Source: Gp6-AA40 sp035293405
GTDB taxonomy: Bacteria > Acidobacteriota > Vicinamibacteria > Vicinamibacterales > UBA2999
Reading direction: 5' to 3'
Length of the DNA stretch: 64,000 nucleotides
NCBI GenBank assembly: GCA_035293405.1
Contig: DATDOE010000008.1
Coordinates: forward strand, 58,634-122,633
Under the pieces are notes generated by a model that made no database searches, had not been told where the DNA came from, and saw only the letters and a program-made list of their open reading frames with translations. Shown here in pieces: positions 28,378 to 35,090 of the stretch. A program made the translations under genes and the position numbers. The first letter of the stretch is position 1. The number at the start of each line of letters is the position of its first letter.

Positions 28378-29264
28378 GGAAGCGGTCGGCCGGCTGTGGC
28401 TCGCTGGGCGACTTCCTTTGCCCAGGGTGACCCGGCCTCGCGCGCCTCGACAGCCCGCCAGGCCGCCGCGGCCTCGGGGCGTTGCAGCACATTGAGCGCG
28501 AGGGCGCGATTGAACAGGGCTTCGGCGAGATCCGCCTGCAACGTCAATGCGAAATCCGCCGCGCCCAGTGCGCGTTCGAGATCGCTGTTGTCACCGCGCC
28601 CGCGCCCGCGCGCCAGATAGGCCGCCGACAGGTCGCTGTGCAGTTCCGCGTTGTTCAGATCGAGGCGTGCCGCGTCGCCGAGCGCCTGGACCGCTGGATC
28701 CAGATTGCGTGACACCAGATGGGCCACGCCCAGCGCCCAGAGCGACCGAGCGGAACGGTCGCTCGCGGCCGCCGACTCGATGCGCGCCACCGCGATGCGC
28801 ACGTCGGGCGACAGCTCAGTGCCCCCGCCACCGCGCGTGACGGAGAGCGCCGGCGCATAGGTGAACCCCCCGCTGAGCCGTCCCTCGACAGGCCGGGTCG
28901 ACTGGCCGGCGTAGGCTGCGACCAATTCCTCGAACTCGGCAGTGCGGCCGTCCCCACGGAGCAGGCCGCTGTTGATGATCAGCAACACCGCCGCCGCAGT
29001 GGCGAGACCGCTGGCGACACCTATCGCGATCCACGGACGAAAGGGACTCGCAGGCCAGTCCGCCAGACGACCGCCCTCGCTCTCGAGGAGCCCGACCGTG
29101 TCGGCCAGGATGTCGCGACAGTCGGCACACTCGCTCGCATGGCGCTCGACGGCCAAGCGTGCTGTCGCCGCAAGCGTACGATCGACATACGCTGCGAGCG
29201 TCTCGGCGTCGGGATGCCCCGCATCCCATTTGTCCAGCCTTCTAGCCCCGCCGCTTATGGCCAC
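28374..29264 (-). CDS. Membrane anti-sigma candidate: zinc-finger (HC2) + TM + TPR domain
   Basis: 296 aa from a GTG at 29264, chosen for the AGAGGAG ribosome site at 29271-29277. A longer form could begin at a GTG overlapping the sigma stop (29342). Residues 17-49 hold the anti-sigma zinc finger with H42-x3-C46-x2-C49 (HASECADC). A single TM (WIAIGVASGLATAAAVLLII) lies at ~75-95. The extracytoplasmic part begins with EELVAAYAGQS and RPVEGRLSGGFTYAP, then TPR-like repeats to the end. This signature is nearly identical to that after the TM of the CHAT protein. The gene directly follows an ECF-type sigma factor, the classic sigma/anti-sigma arrangement. It likely holds the sigma at the membrane and senses through its TPR part. 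Confidence 0.85.
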   Translation of the reverse strand: MAISGGARRLDKWDAGHPDAETLAAYVDRTLAATARLAVERHASECADCRDILADTVGLLESEGGRLADWPASPFRPWIAIGVASGLATAAAVLLIINSGLLRGDGRTAEFEELVAAYAGQSTRPVEGRLSGGFTYAPALSVTRGGGGTELSPDVRIAVARIESAAASDRSARSLWALGVAHLVSRNLDPAVQALGDAARLDLNNAELHSDLSAAYLARGRGRGDNSDLERALGAADFALTLQADLAEALFNRALALNVLQRPEAAAAWRAVEAREAGSPWAKEVAQRATAGRPLP

Positions 29265-29338
29265 CAAGTCTCCTCTTGAATGGACGGACGCCCGCGCCGC
29301 ATTTCGGGGCGCGATACAGTCTGGCACCGTCTTCGGTG

Positions 29339-30085
29339 TCACTCCAAGAGATCTCGAATGGTCGAACCGTCGATCCCGCCATCCTTGAGGAGGCGCCGCA
29401 GCTGCTTCCGCAAGGTGTCTACTCGCTCGTACACCTTCTTCTGCGGGATGCCTACGAGCTTCGCAAGCTCTACGAACTTCAAACCATCGTCAATCCAATA
29501 AGCGACGATGAGCGCGTCCTGTTCCGTGAGACCGGCTCGCCACCGCTGCAGAATCTCGTAGATGCGCTGCCGAAGCGCCAGCTTTTCCTGATCGACGATG
29601 ATGTGGTCGGCCGTGTCTGGTGCGGCAACATTGGTCAGCGCGTCAGCCGACTCGATCTGATGACGGAACTTGATCGGTAGCTTCGCGGCGATCTCCGCGA
29701 GCTCGGCGTCGGTCAGCGCGAAACGGTGTTCCGTGCGTAGCTTCTCGCATGCTTCGGCAAAGCTAAGTCCGTCTCGAACCATCGAACGGTGGAGCGTGAT
29801 GGCCGGCTCGCCAAGCCGTCCCACCGGCTTGGGCGTGCGGTACTTACCCCACCGGCTGTTCGTCCAGTCCTTGAAATAGAAGCTGACGACCGACGCCAGA
29901 TAAGTCGCCATGCTGCTATCGTTGCGGAACTTCCGCAAGACGGCGTGATCGTTGTCCATGACTTTGAGCAGCGCGTCCTGGGCGAAGTCCTCGGCGTCCT
30001 CGCGCGAGACGCCACGCCGCCGCCCCAGCGTCTTGGCGAGCCGCTCGGTCGTCTTCAGCAGTTTGAGGAGTTCGTCGTTGTCCAA
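29339..30085 (-). CDS. ECF-like RNA polymerase sigma factor
   Basis: 248 aa from a TTG at 30085; the codon just before is a stop, and the first sigma motif begins only ~27 residues in, so no later start fits. Region 2 is seen in SREDAEDFAQDALLKVMDND and LRKFRNDSSMATYLASVVSFYFKDW. Region 4 is the HTH LKFVELAKLVGIPQKKVYERVDTLRKQLRRLL. The ~80-residue segment between them (REHRFALTDAELAEIAAKLP...) is longer than in minimal ECFs. It is followed by an anti-sigma candidate and a PLP decarboxylase on the same strand, and faces the CHAT operon. It probably controls its own operon and possibly genes of the convergent one; no ECF-type promoter was clearly identified. Confidence 0.85.
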   Translation of the reverse strand: MDNDELLKLLKTTERLAKTLGRRRGVSREDAEDFAQDALLKVMDNDHAVLRKFRNDSSMATYLASVVSFYFKDWTNSRWGKYRTPKPVGRLGEPAITLHRSMVRDGLSFAEACEKLRTEHRFALTDAELAEIAAKLPIKFRHQIESADALTNVAAPDTADHIIVDQEKLALRQRIYEILQRWRAGLTEQDALIVAYWIDDGLKFVELAKLVGIPQKKVYERVDTLRKQLRRLLKDGGIDGSTIRDLLE

Positions 30086-30146
30086 TCAGGTCGCCCCGCC
30101 GAGCCTGGGTAAGACTGATCGTATGAGATAACCGCGGGTTGGACAG

Positions 30147-30290
30147 ATGCGAATCGAAGTCGTCCAAGATGACACTATGCGTCCGAAGGCAGACGCTATG
30201 GTCAATGCGGCCCACGAGCGCATGTTGGGCGGAGGGACGATAGGAAGCATCTGCCCAGGGAAGTGTACTGAATGCCCTGTATACGATGTT
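30147..30290 (+). pseudogene. Broken macrodomain gene fragment (ADP-ribose binding)
   Basis: The frame starts MRIEVVQDDTMRPKADAMVNAAHERMLGGGTI, which matches the N-terminal macrodomain pattern (xIxVVxGDIT...DAIVNAAN..LLGGGG). After GGGTI the text jumps to ICPGKCTECPVYD, which resembles the later RPGxCPTGEA segment. The middle 'VDGAIHRAAG...LLxxCR' part is missing and the frame then degenerates. This indicates an internal deletion plus decay. The fragment starts 61 bp upstream of, and divergent from, the sigma gene. An intact gene would have encoded an O-acetyl-ADP-ribose deacetylase or ADP-ribosyl hydrolase-type protein. Confidence 0.5.
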
Positions 30291-30682
30291 CAAGAAACAA
30301 GGAAGCGAGCTTCGTTGGAGCGGATCGAGGCCCGTAGTAGCTCTCCTGGTGAAGTCGGCGAAAGTGAAGCCCATCCTTCGTGACCCAGCGAAGACCGAGG
30401 CTTACGGAGACCGCAAACGCATCCAAGCTTTGCCGCAACGTCACTGCGAGCGCGCCCGACACGGTCAATGCCAAGCCTGCGGGCCCGTCTTCGATAGCTC
30501 CCCACCATTCGAGACGGGGGACGACTCCGTACCGCATGATCCCGAAGTCTAAGTAGCCTCGCCTGCCACGCGTTGAGCCGGGAAATCTCAACACATGTCC
30601 GTCTAAGCAGACGGCCGAAGCCGAGAACGCGTCGAGTGCAATCGACGCCTTCGTTCGAGAGCCTCGGCCGCTGAAGGCCGAT
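30291..30682. other. Decayed intergenic stretch with small hairpins
   Basis: About 390 bp without a well-supported gene. A minus-strand frame (30202-30594) contains a stretch with ordinary composition (YLDFGIMRYGVVPRLEWWGAIEDG...) but it runs into the macrodomain fragment and lacks a recognisable family, so I treat it as a possible remnant. Two short inverted repeats occur: GTTGAG/CTCAAC (30572-30592) and CCGTCT/AGACGG (30599-30614). Confidence 0.4.
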
Positions 30683-32017
30683 ATGCATAGAGTGGATTGC
30701 CGGCAAGTACGTTGTGTTTCAGTCGCCGCTGCGTTCGTACTGCTCTTGGTGGCGCCGACTCACGCGCGCCAGGATGGAGCGACGAACATCCCGGCTCAAG
30801 CCAACCCTCCTGCCGCCACACTGCCGACCCTCGACAACGTGCGTGTAACGAGTATCGTGCGGCCGACAAGGCAGACCGGCGCGACAGCGGTCGCAGCCGG
30901 AATCGGTGATACGGTCGTCTTACGAGTCGACCATCTTGCCGATCTCATCGACAGGTCGAAGTGCATCGGCTCCGACGGGAAACCATTCGCCGGATGCCGC
31001 GAGCAAGTGATCGCACTCTACTTGGACGGGCGGGAAATCAAAGGGCTAGTACCAGAGTCAGGCGCTCCACTGAAGGATCAGCAGACGCTGCAGTTTCACC
31101 TGCAGAGAAGCGCCGGGTCAGACGAGGCGTGGGCAGACTTGCTCGGCGCGCCGCCGCTCAAGGAGTCGCTGTTCTTTCGTCGTCCGACCGGGGTGAGCGT
31201 GGGTCTGGCGAACGCATACGCTCTCCCGAGCGATGTCGGTGAGGCTGCCTTCGAACTGATTCGGATTCGGAAGGGCTGGTTCATCGCGTCCTCTCTCATG
31301 TTCGGCGGCGTGCTCCTCCTGCTCGTTGCGCTCATTCTGAATAGCGAGATCGTGCGCGACAGCGGGCCGGTGCCCATCGGTCACGTGGCAGGCTGGGTGC
31401 TGCGCAAGCGCAAACACAAGCCCTACAGCCTGGCACGCGTCCAGATGGCCTTCTGGTTCGTGCTGACCGTCGCGTCCTTTCTCTTCATCTGGCTCGTCAC
31501 AAATGCGTCGGACACGATTACGGCTTCGACGCTGGCCCTCATCGGCATTGCGGCAGGCACGTTCCTGGGCTCGGTCGCTATCGACAGCGGGCGGGCGCAG
31601 TCGCAGACGATGCGATCGACTGAGTTGACGCGCGAGGAAACCGCGCTGACTGTCGACATCGCGTCGTTGGGCGCCATGCTCGCTGCCGTTCCGCCGCCCG
31701 CGAACGCGGCGGCGTTGCAGGAAAAGCTGAATGCCGCACAAGCGCGCCGCGGTACAGTGACGGCTGAACTCGCACCCCTGCGAGCGGCGGCAGCCCCGGC
31801 CGTGTCGAACGGCTTCATCAACGACATCCTGACTGACAGCACCAACGGCATCAGCTTTCATCGATTCCAGATGTTCGTCTGGACCCTTGTGCTGGGGATC
31901 GTGTTTCTCAATTCGGTTTGGACGCGTCTCTCGATGCCCGAATTCAGCGCCACGCTTCTCGGACTCCTCGGTATCAGTGGTGGCACGTACCTCGGATTCA
32001 AGATTCCCGAGAGTTAG
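30683..32017 (+). CDS. Secreted/membrane protein with two TM pairs, unknown family
   Basis: 444 aa from ATG 30683. A signal peptide (VSVAAAFVLLLVAPTHA, cleavage after AHA/R) is followed by a ~170-residue extracytoplasmic domain with two Cys (CIGSDGKPFAGC) that could form a disulfide. Then come hydrophobic segments at ~200-220 (FIASSLMFGGVLLLLVALIL), ~255-275 (FWFVLTVASFLFIWLV), ~285-300 and ~410-440. A ~60-residue Ala-rich coiled region links the pairs. No enzymatic motif is seen. It is the first gene of a four-gene cassette with two other small or secreted proteins and was probably co-inherited with the CHAT locus. The topology suggests a sensor or channel-like envelope protein; the function is unknown. 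Confidence 0.78.
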   Translation: MHRVDCRQVRCVSVAAAFVLLLVAPTHARQDGATNIPAQANPPAATLPTLDNVRVTSIVRPTRQTGATAVAAGIGDTVVLRVDHLADLIDRSKCIGSDGKPFAGCREQVIALYLDGREIKGLVPESGAPLKDQQTLQFHLQRSAGSDEAWADLLGAPPLKESLFFRRPTGVSVGLANAYALPSDVGEAAFELIRIRKGWFIASSLMFGGVLLLLVALILNSEIVRDSGPVPIGHVAGWVLRKRKHKPYSLARVQMAFWFVLTVASFLFIWLVTNASDTITASTLALIGIAAGTFLGSVAIDSGRAQSQTMRSTELTREETALTVDIASLGAMLAAVPPPANAAALQEKLNAAQARRGTVTAELAPLRAAAAPAVSNGFINDILTDSTNGISFHRFQMFVWTLVLGIVFLNSVWTRLSMPEFSATLLGLLGISGGTYLGFKIPES

Positions 32018-32110
32018 GTCCACTCCAGCTCGGAATGAACGATCCAAGCCCCGGGGCGAAATCTCAACTGCGCGTCCGTCTACATCAACATCAACGAGGA
32101 GGTTCCACCA

Positions 32111-32440
32111 GTGGCTGCAGGCGCATGTAACGACTCCACCCCTCATTTCTTCCCCAACGTGGCCGCCGGCACGATCCTGTCGTGGGCGGTTACCGGGCCA
32201 GCCGGGCAGTTCTCGGCGACGGTGAAACTGAAGAAGGACGCTGACCCTCCGCAGTCGAAGCCGGACTCGGGCAGCGAAACGCTGGCTGTCGGCGTCTATT
32301 CGCTTGCGATCACGGTCCTGTTCGTCACCACCTGCGAGGTGCAGGTCGAGGCCAGCTGCGGGGCGCACAAGTTCTGTCGGAAGATTCTAGGCGCGGCGGG
32401 CACGACCGATGCTGTGGCGCTGTCGGTGGTGGCCGCGTGA
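32111..32440 (+). CDS. Small Cys-containing protein, unknown (109 aa)
   Basis: GTG start at 32111 with a clear GAGGAGG ribosome site about 10 nt upstream. The protein (MAAGACNDSTPHFFPNVAAGTILSWAVTGPAGQFSATVKLKK...) has a beta-sandwich rhythm and five Cys (ACND, TTCEVQVEASCGAHKFC and others), suggesting disulfides or metal binding. No signal peptide is evident. Its stop overlaps the start of the next gene (TGATG), so the two are translationally coupled. No family is recognised. Confidence 0.7.
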   Translation: MAAGACNDSTPHFFPNVAAGTILSWAVTGPAGQFSATVKLKKDADPPQSKPDSGSETLAVGVYSLAITVLFVTTCEVQVEASCGAHKFCRKILGAAGTTDAVALSVVAA

Positions 32441-33888
32441 TGGCGACTGCTGCCGTCCGTTGCGTCGCCGCTTGCTGCTTCGCGCTGGCGCTGGCCGCGG
32501 CTGCGAGACCCGCGGCCGCACAGCATCTGTGCCAACTCACCGAGACGATCGAACGCTGTGTCGGTCGGATTTACGCCGAGCTTGGCCCGCGATCCGAAAA
32601 GACCGCCGCCGCGGATGCCGCCAAGGCCGAGCAGAAGCAAGCGCCGAAGAAGACCGAGACCGCGCTGGCCGACGTCAACGGCTTGTCATCGAGCGTCAAG
32701 GACTTCCTGCCGCTGCTCCAGCTTGGGGGCGTCCTGGGCGCCGTCCAAAGCGACGATCAAACCGGCTTGGTCACGGTGGCGCTCAATACCCCATTCCTCG
32801 GGAGTAGTGGCACGACCAAGAAGGACAACGCCCTGCAACTGAAGGCCGTGATAGACACCACAGCTAAGCTGTTTGAGCCGCTCAAACAGCAGCTGCCGGA
32901 AAAGGGGCGGGACGACGCGGCCAAGGAGTTGGCCACGTCGAAGAAGGACGCGCAGAACGTCGCCGTCCATGCCAGCTACAACTTCTCGTCGCGCCGGCTG
33001 GGCCGCAACTACGAACAGCACGCCGACACGCTGGACGCCCTGTTCGAACAGGCGATGGAATCCGTTGCGGCTGTGCAGGATGATTTCATGAAGCGGCTGA
33101 ACGAGGTCAGGTCGATCGATAAGAATCTCGACTTCACCACCGCGCGATGGGGGAACCTTGATAGCGAGCTACGCGAGAAGCTCGAAGACGGCATTCTGGT
33201 GCTCATACGCTCCGACAGGGATTTCCGGACGGCGCTCGCGAACGCGGTCAGGACGAAGGGGCTCGATGTCTACGGCCAGCTGGTGAACAATCAGCCGCAG
33301 CTCCAGATTACCGCGTCGCGGGCATTCCGCGACGACCTGTTTGGCCCCGACCTGCTCACGGCGCGAATCGCATTCGAGAAGGGGCTGGGGAACAGCTTGA
33401 ACGCCGCGCTCGGTCGCTATAACGGGACATGCGCGACGTACAAAAAGGACTGTCTGGAGACCTACAGGTCGTTCGCTGCCAACGTGGCGAAGCGGGCGGC
33501 GATCAAGGCCGGCAGCCGCTTCGCAGTGTTCATCGAGTTTGTCAAGAACGATGCGTACCACTTCACGAAGCCCGACGCAGCGCTCGACCTGACAATCGCC
33601 GAGGGAACAGGCTGGACTGCGGGGCTCGACTACGGGCGGCTGATCGCCGTAGCCGACGACGGCACCGCCGGCGGGCGTGTCGACGGGGCGATCAAATGGG
33701 AGTCGCCGACCGACAAGACCGTCGATCGCCGGTTTGTTGCGTCGCTGACGGTGACAAAGAAGCTGGGCGACATCTCGATACCGTTCGGCCTAGTCTATGC
33801 CAACAAGCCAAAGTTTCTTATCGGCGTCGATCACGGACTCAGTGCCAACGTTGGCCTGAAGTTCAATCTGTTCCCTGGACTGAACTGA
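32440..33888 (+). CDS. Exported protein, coiled-coil then beta-strand C-terminus (possible outer-membrane protein)
   Basis: 482 aa from ATG 32440, which overlaps the previous stop by one base; an in-frame GTG at 32437 is also possible. The N-terminal signal peptide (CCFALALAAAARPAAAQ) is clear. The middle (~40-300) is helical and charged (EKTAAADAAKAEQKQAPKKTETA..., LDALFEQAMESVAAVQDDFMKRLNEVR). The last ~110 residues alternate polar and hydrophobic positions (WTAGLDYGRLIAVADDG..., IKWESPTDKTVDRRFVASLTVTKKLGD, PFGLVYANKPKFLIG), ending FNLFPGLN. That pattern suits amphipathic beta strands of an outer-membrane protein. No family is recognised. It is part of the envelope cassette with the TM protein at 30683. 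Confidence 0.75.
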   Translation: MATAAVRCVAACCFALALAAAARPAAAQHLCQLTETIERCVGRIYAELGPRSEKTAAADAAKAEQKQAPKKTETALADVNGLSSSVKDFLPLLQLGGVLGAVQSDDQTGLVTVALNTPFLGSSGTTKKDNALQLKAVIDTTAKLFEPLKQQLPEKGRDDAAKELATSKKDAQNVAVHASYNFSSRRLGRNYEQHADTLDALFEQAMESVAAVQDDFMKRLNEVRSIDKNLDFTTARWGNLDSELREKLEDGILVLIRSDRDFRTALANAVRTKGLDVYGQLVNNQPQLQITASRAFRDDLFGPDLLTARIAFEKGLGNSLNAALGRYNGTCATYKKDCLETYRSFAANVAKRAAIKAGSRFAVFIEFVKNDAYHFTKPDAALDLTIAEGTGWTAGLDYGRLIAVADDGTAGGRVDGAIKWESPTDKTVDRRFVASLTVTKKLGDISIPFGLVYANKPKFLIGVDHGLSANVGLKFNLFPGLN

Positions 33889-33899
33889 ACAGTGTGAGG

Positions 33900-34586
33900 A
33901 TGGGCCGCGCCCCCTCAGTCTCCGAGCTGGACCAAGACGCGGCCGTGCTGGGGACGACGAGAGTCACGTCAAGCACGACGAAAAAGATTGCGGCGCGGGC
34001 GCCAGCGACCAGGGCGCGTAGGCCAACGGATGAAATTGGCAGAAGTCGCGGCGGAGACCGCCGCGGGCGAGGCCTGCGATTCGCGCAAGACACCGACCAT
34101 TTTTGCCGCGTGAATCCAGACTGGCAGTTGACGTTTGAGGCCGTTCCCGGACGGGAGAACTCTCTGAGAGCAACATATGACTGCGAGCAGATCCGCCCAT
34201 TGCTGCAATCGCTAAAGGGCTTTTTTCAAACGGCACGAACGCGGGTTCTGCGGTCTGGAAACTTTGTTGATCCGAGATGGCGACTGGGCCTGCCGGTCAC
34301 GCTCTTCGTGGCGCAGGGGCGGCAGTTGATCGCACGCGAGGCTCAGCTGAGCGACGATCAGCGGGAAGTACTCGATACGCGGTTCGGATATTTCCCCGAT
34401 CGTTTCGAAGCACCCGTCAGAGTTGTTCAGACACAACAAGACGCCCTCGCCATCGCGCAGTGGCTGGTCGCACTCTCGCGGTACTGGGGAGTAGTGGTCG
34501 CCGTGTCCCTCGCGCTCGGCATGGTCAAGTTGTCCGGGGATCGGCGCATCGAGCGCAGCAAGGAGAGTGCAGCTACGAGCATCTGA
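33900..34586 (+). CDS. Hypothetical protein with one C-terminal TM segment
   Basis: 228-aa frame from an ATG at 33900 (GTG at 33894 also possible), 11 bp after the previous gene. The first ~65 residues are Arg/Thr-rich and may be non-coding or disordered. The later part (NPDWQLTFEAVPGRENSLRATYDCEQIRPLLQSLKGFFQTARTRVL..., EAQLSDDQREVLDTRFGYFPDRFEAPVRVVQTQ) has normal protein composition. A hydrophobic segment YWGVVVAVSLALGMVKL lies near the C-terminus. The opposite-strand frames are Arg/His-rich shadows. Moderate support; no family is recognised. Confidence 0.5.
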   Translation: MGRAPSVSELDQDAAVLGTTRVTSSTTKKIAARAPATRARRPTDEIGRSRGGDRRGRGLRFAQDTDHFCRVNPDWQLTFEAVPGRENSLRATYDCEQIRPLLQSLKGFFQTARTRVLRSGNFVDPRWRLGLPVTLFVAQGRQLIAREAQLSDDQREVLDTRFGYFPDRFEAPVRVVQTQQDALAIAQWLVALSRYWGVVVAVSLALGMVKLSGDRRIERSKESAATSI

Positions 34587-34776
34587 CAGCTGTGAGGCAT
34601 TGACAGCGCGCTGATTCTTCCTGCGCGCATGGGCAGCAGCCTGGCCGTTCCGCGTCGAGCGAGGCCCCATTGAGTTCCGAATGGCGAGCCTACGCGCGCG
34701 TAGCCCAACTCAAAATGTCACCCGCCAATGTCACTCATCGCATGGTGCAGGTCGCCGGTCCCTAAATCACGCACAA
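34587..34776. repeat. Intergenic stretch with paired atgtcac repeats near the right island end
   Basis: atgtcaccc at 34714 and atgtcactc at 34728 resemble the pair at 18001/18013 near the other end of the island-like segment and are on the same strand. The rest of this stretch holds no supported gene. Confidence 0.35.
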
Positions 34777-34835
34777 TCACGGAGGTGAGCCCTGCATGGG
34801 CTGAGAGAAATCGTTTCTCACGGGTCTCGCCGAAC
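34777..34835 (+). promoter_or_regulatory. Truncated TPP-riboswitch-like (THI-box) 5' half
   Basis: In order: CACGGAGGTG, the P3-type stem GAGCCC-tgca-TGGGCTC-like (AGCCC/GGGCT), the hallmark GGGCTGAGAG (34798-34807), a GAGAAA-tcg-TTTCTC hairpin, then CGGGTCTCGCCGAAC. These match the first half of a thiamine-pyrophosphate riboswitch. The expected second half (ACCTGATctGGaTAATGCCAGCG) is absent; after GAAC the sequence runs into the tRNA scar. No thiamine gene follows on this strand, so it looks like a broken remnant and is probably not functional. Confidence 0.4.
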
Positions 34836-34863
34836 ACACCAAGCGAATCAAGCAGAATCGGTA

Positions 34864-34914
34864 TGGCTGGGAGGCAGGGAGTCGAACCCCGATGACGTGG
34901 TCCAGAGCTACATG
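34864..34914 (-). pseudogene. 3' half of tRNA-Gln(CTG), right island scar
   Basis: On the minus strand this contains an anticodon arm with loop CTCTGGA (anticodon CTG at 34903-34905), a T arm with GTTCGACT, acceptor strand CCTCCCA, discriminator G and CCA. A72 and G73 are typical of tRNA-Gln. The 5' acceptor (expected TGGGAGG) and the D arm are absent upstream, and the anticodon stem has an A-C mismatch. It is a tRNA fragment, not a working gene. Its last 20 bases are repeated at 17846-17865. Confidence 0.65.
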
Positions 34915-34949
34915 GCCGTGAAGACTCTCAGCCACAAGTCGATCAGCCA

Positions 34950-35088
34950 CCAAGGACATCAAGACACAAGGTGATCTTTGAAGCCTCGGTGTTCTCCGTG
35001 TCCTCCGTGGCCAATCCGACTTTGTGATCTTTGTGCCCTTTGTGGCCAAGCCGCTCTTTGTGCTCTGTGTGGCTGATTCGTCTTCGTG
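34950..35088. repeat. Degenerate tandem spacer repeat (ccttTGTGGcc / ccgtgTCCtccgtgg type)
   Basis: A run of loosely repeated 10-15-bp words: ctccgtgtcctccgtggcc, ctttgtgccctttgtggcc, ctttgtgctctgtgtggc, cttcgtggctc. Spacing and sequence are imperfect, so this is not CRISPR. Such 'cacaaag/cacggag' low-complexity spacers are dispersed in many environmental bacterial genomes. It sits between the tRNA scar and the end of the NHL gene. Confidence 0.55.
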
Positions 35089-35090
35089 GC

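Noticed and set aside
27811..28620. 269-aa plus-strand frame over the decarboxylase start
   Set aside because: Shadow of two clear minus-strand genes.
34864..34940. Complete tRNA-Gln gene on the minus strand
   Set aside because: The 3' half is clear but no 5' acceptor strand (TGGGAGG) or D arm precedes it, and the anticodon stem has a mismatch.
34950..35088. CRISPR array
   Set aside because: Repeat units are short, unequal and degenerate with no constant-length spacers; no cas genes are in the window.
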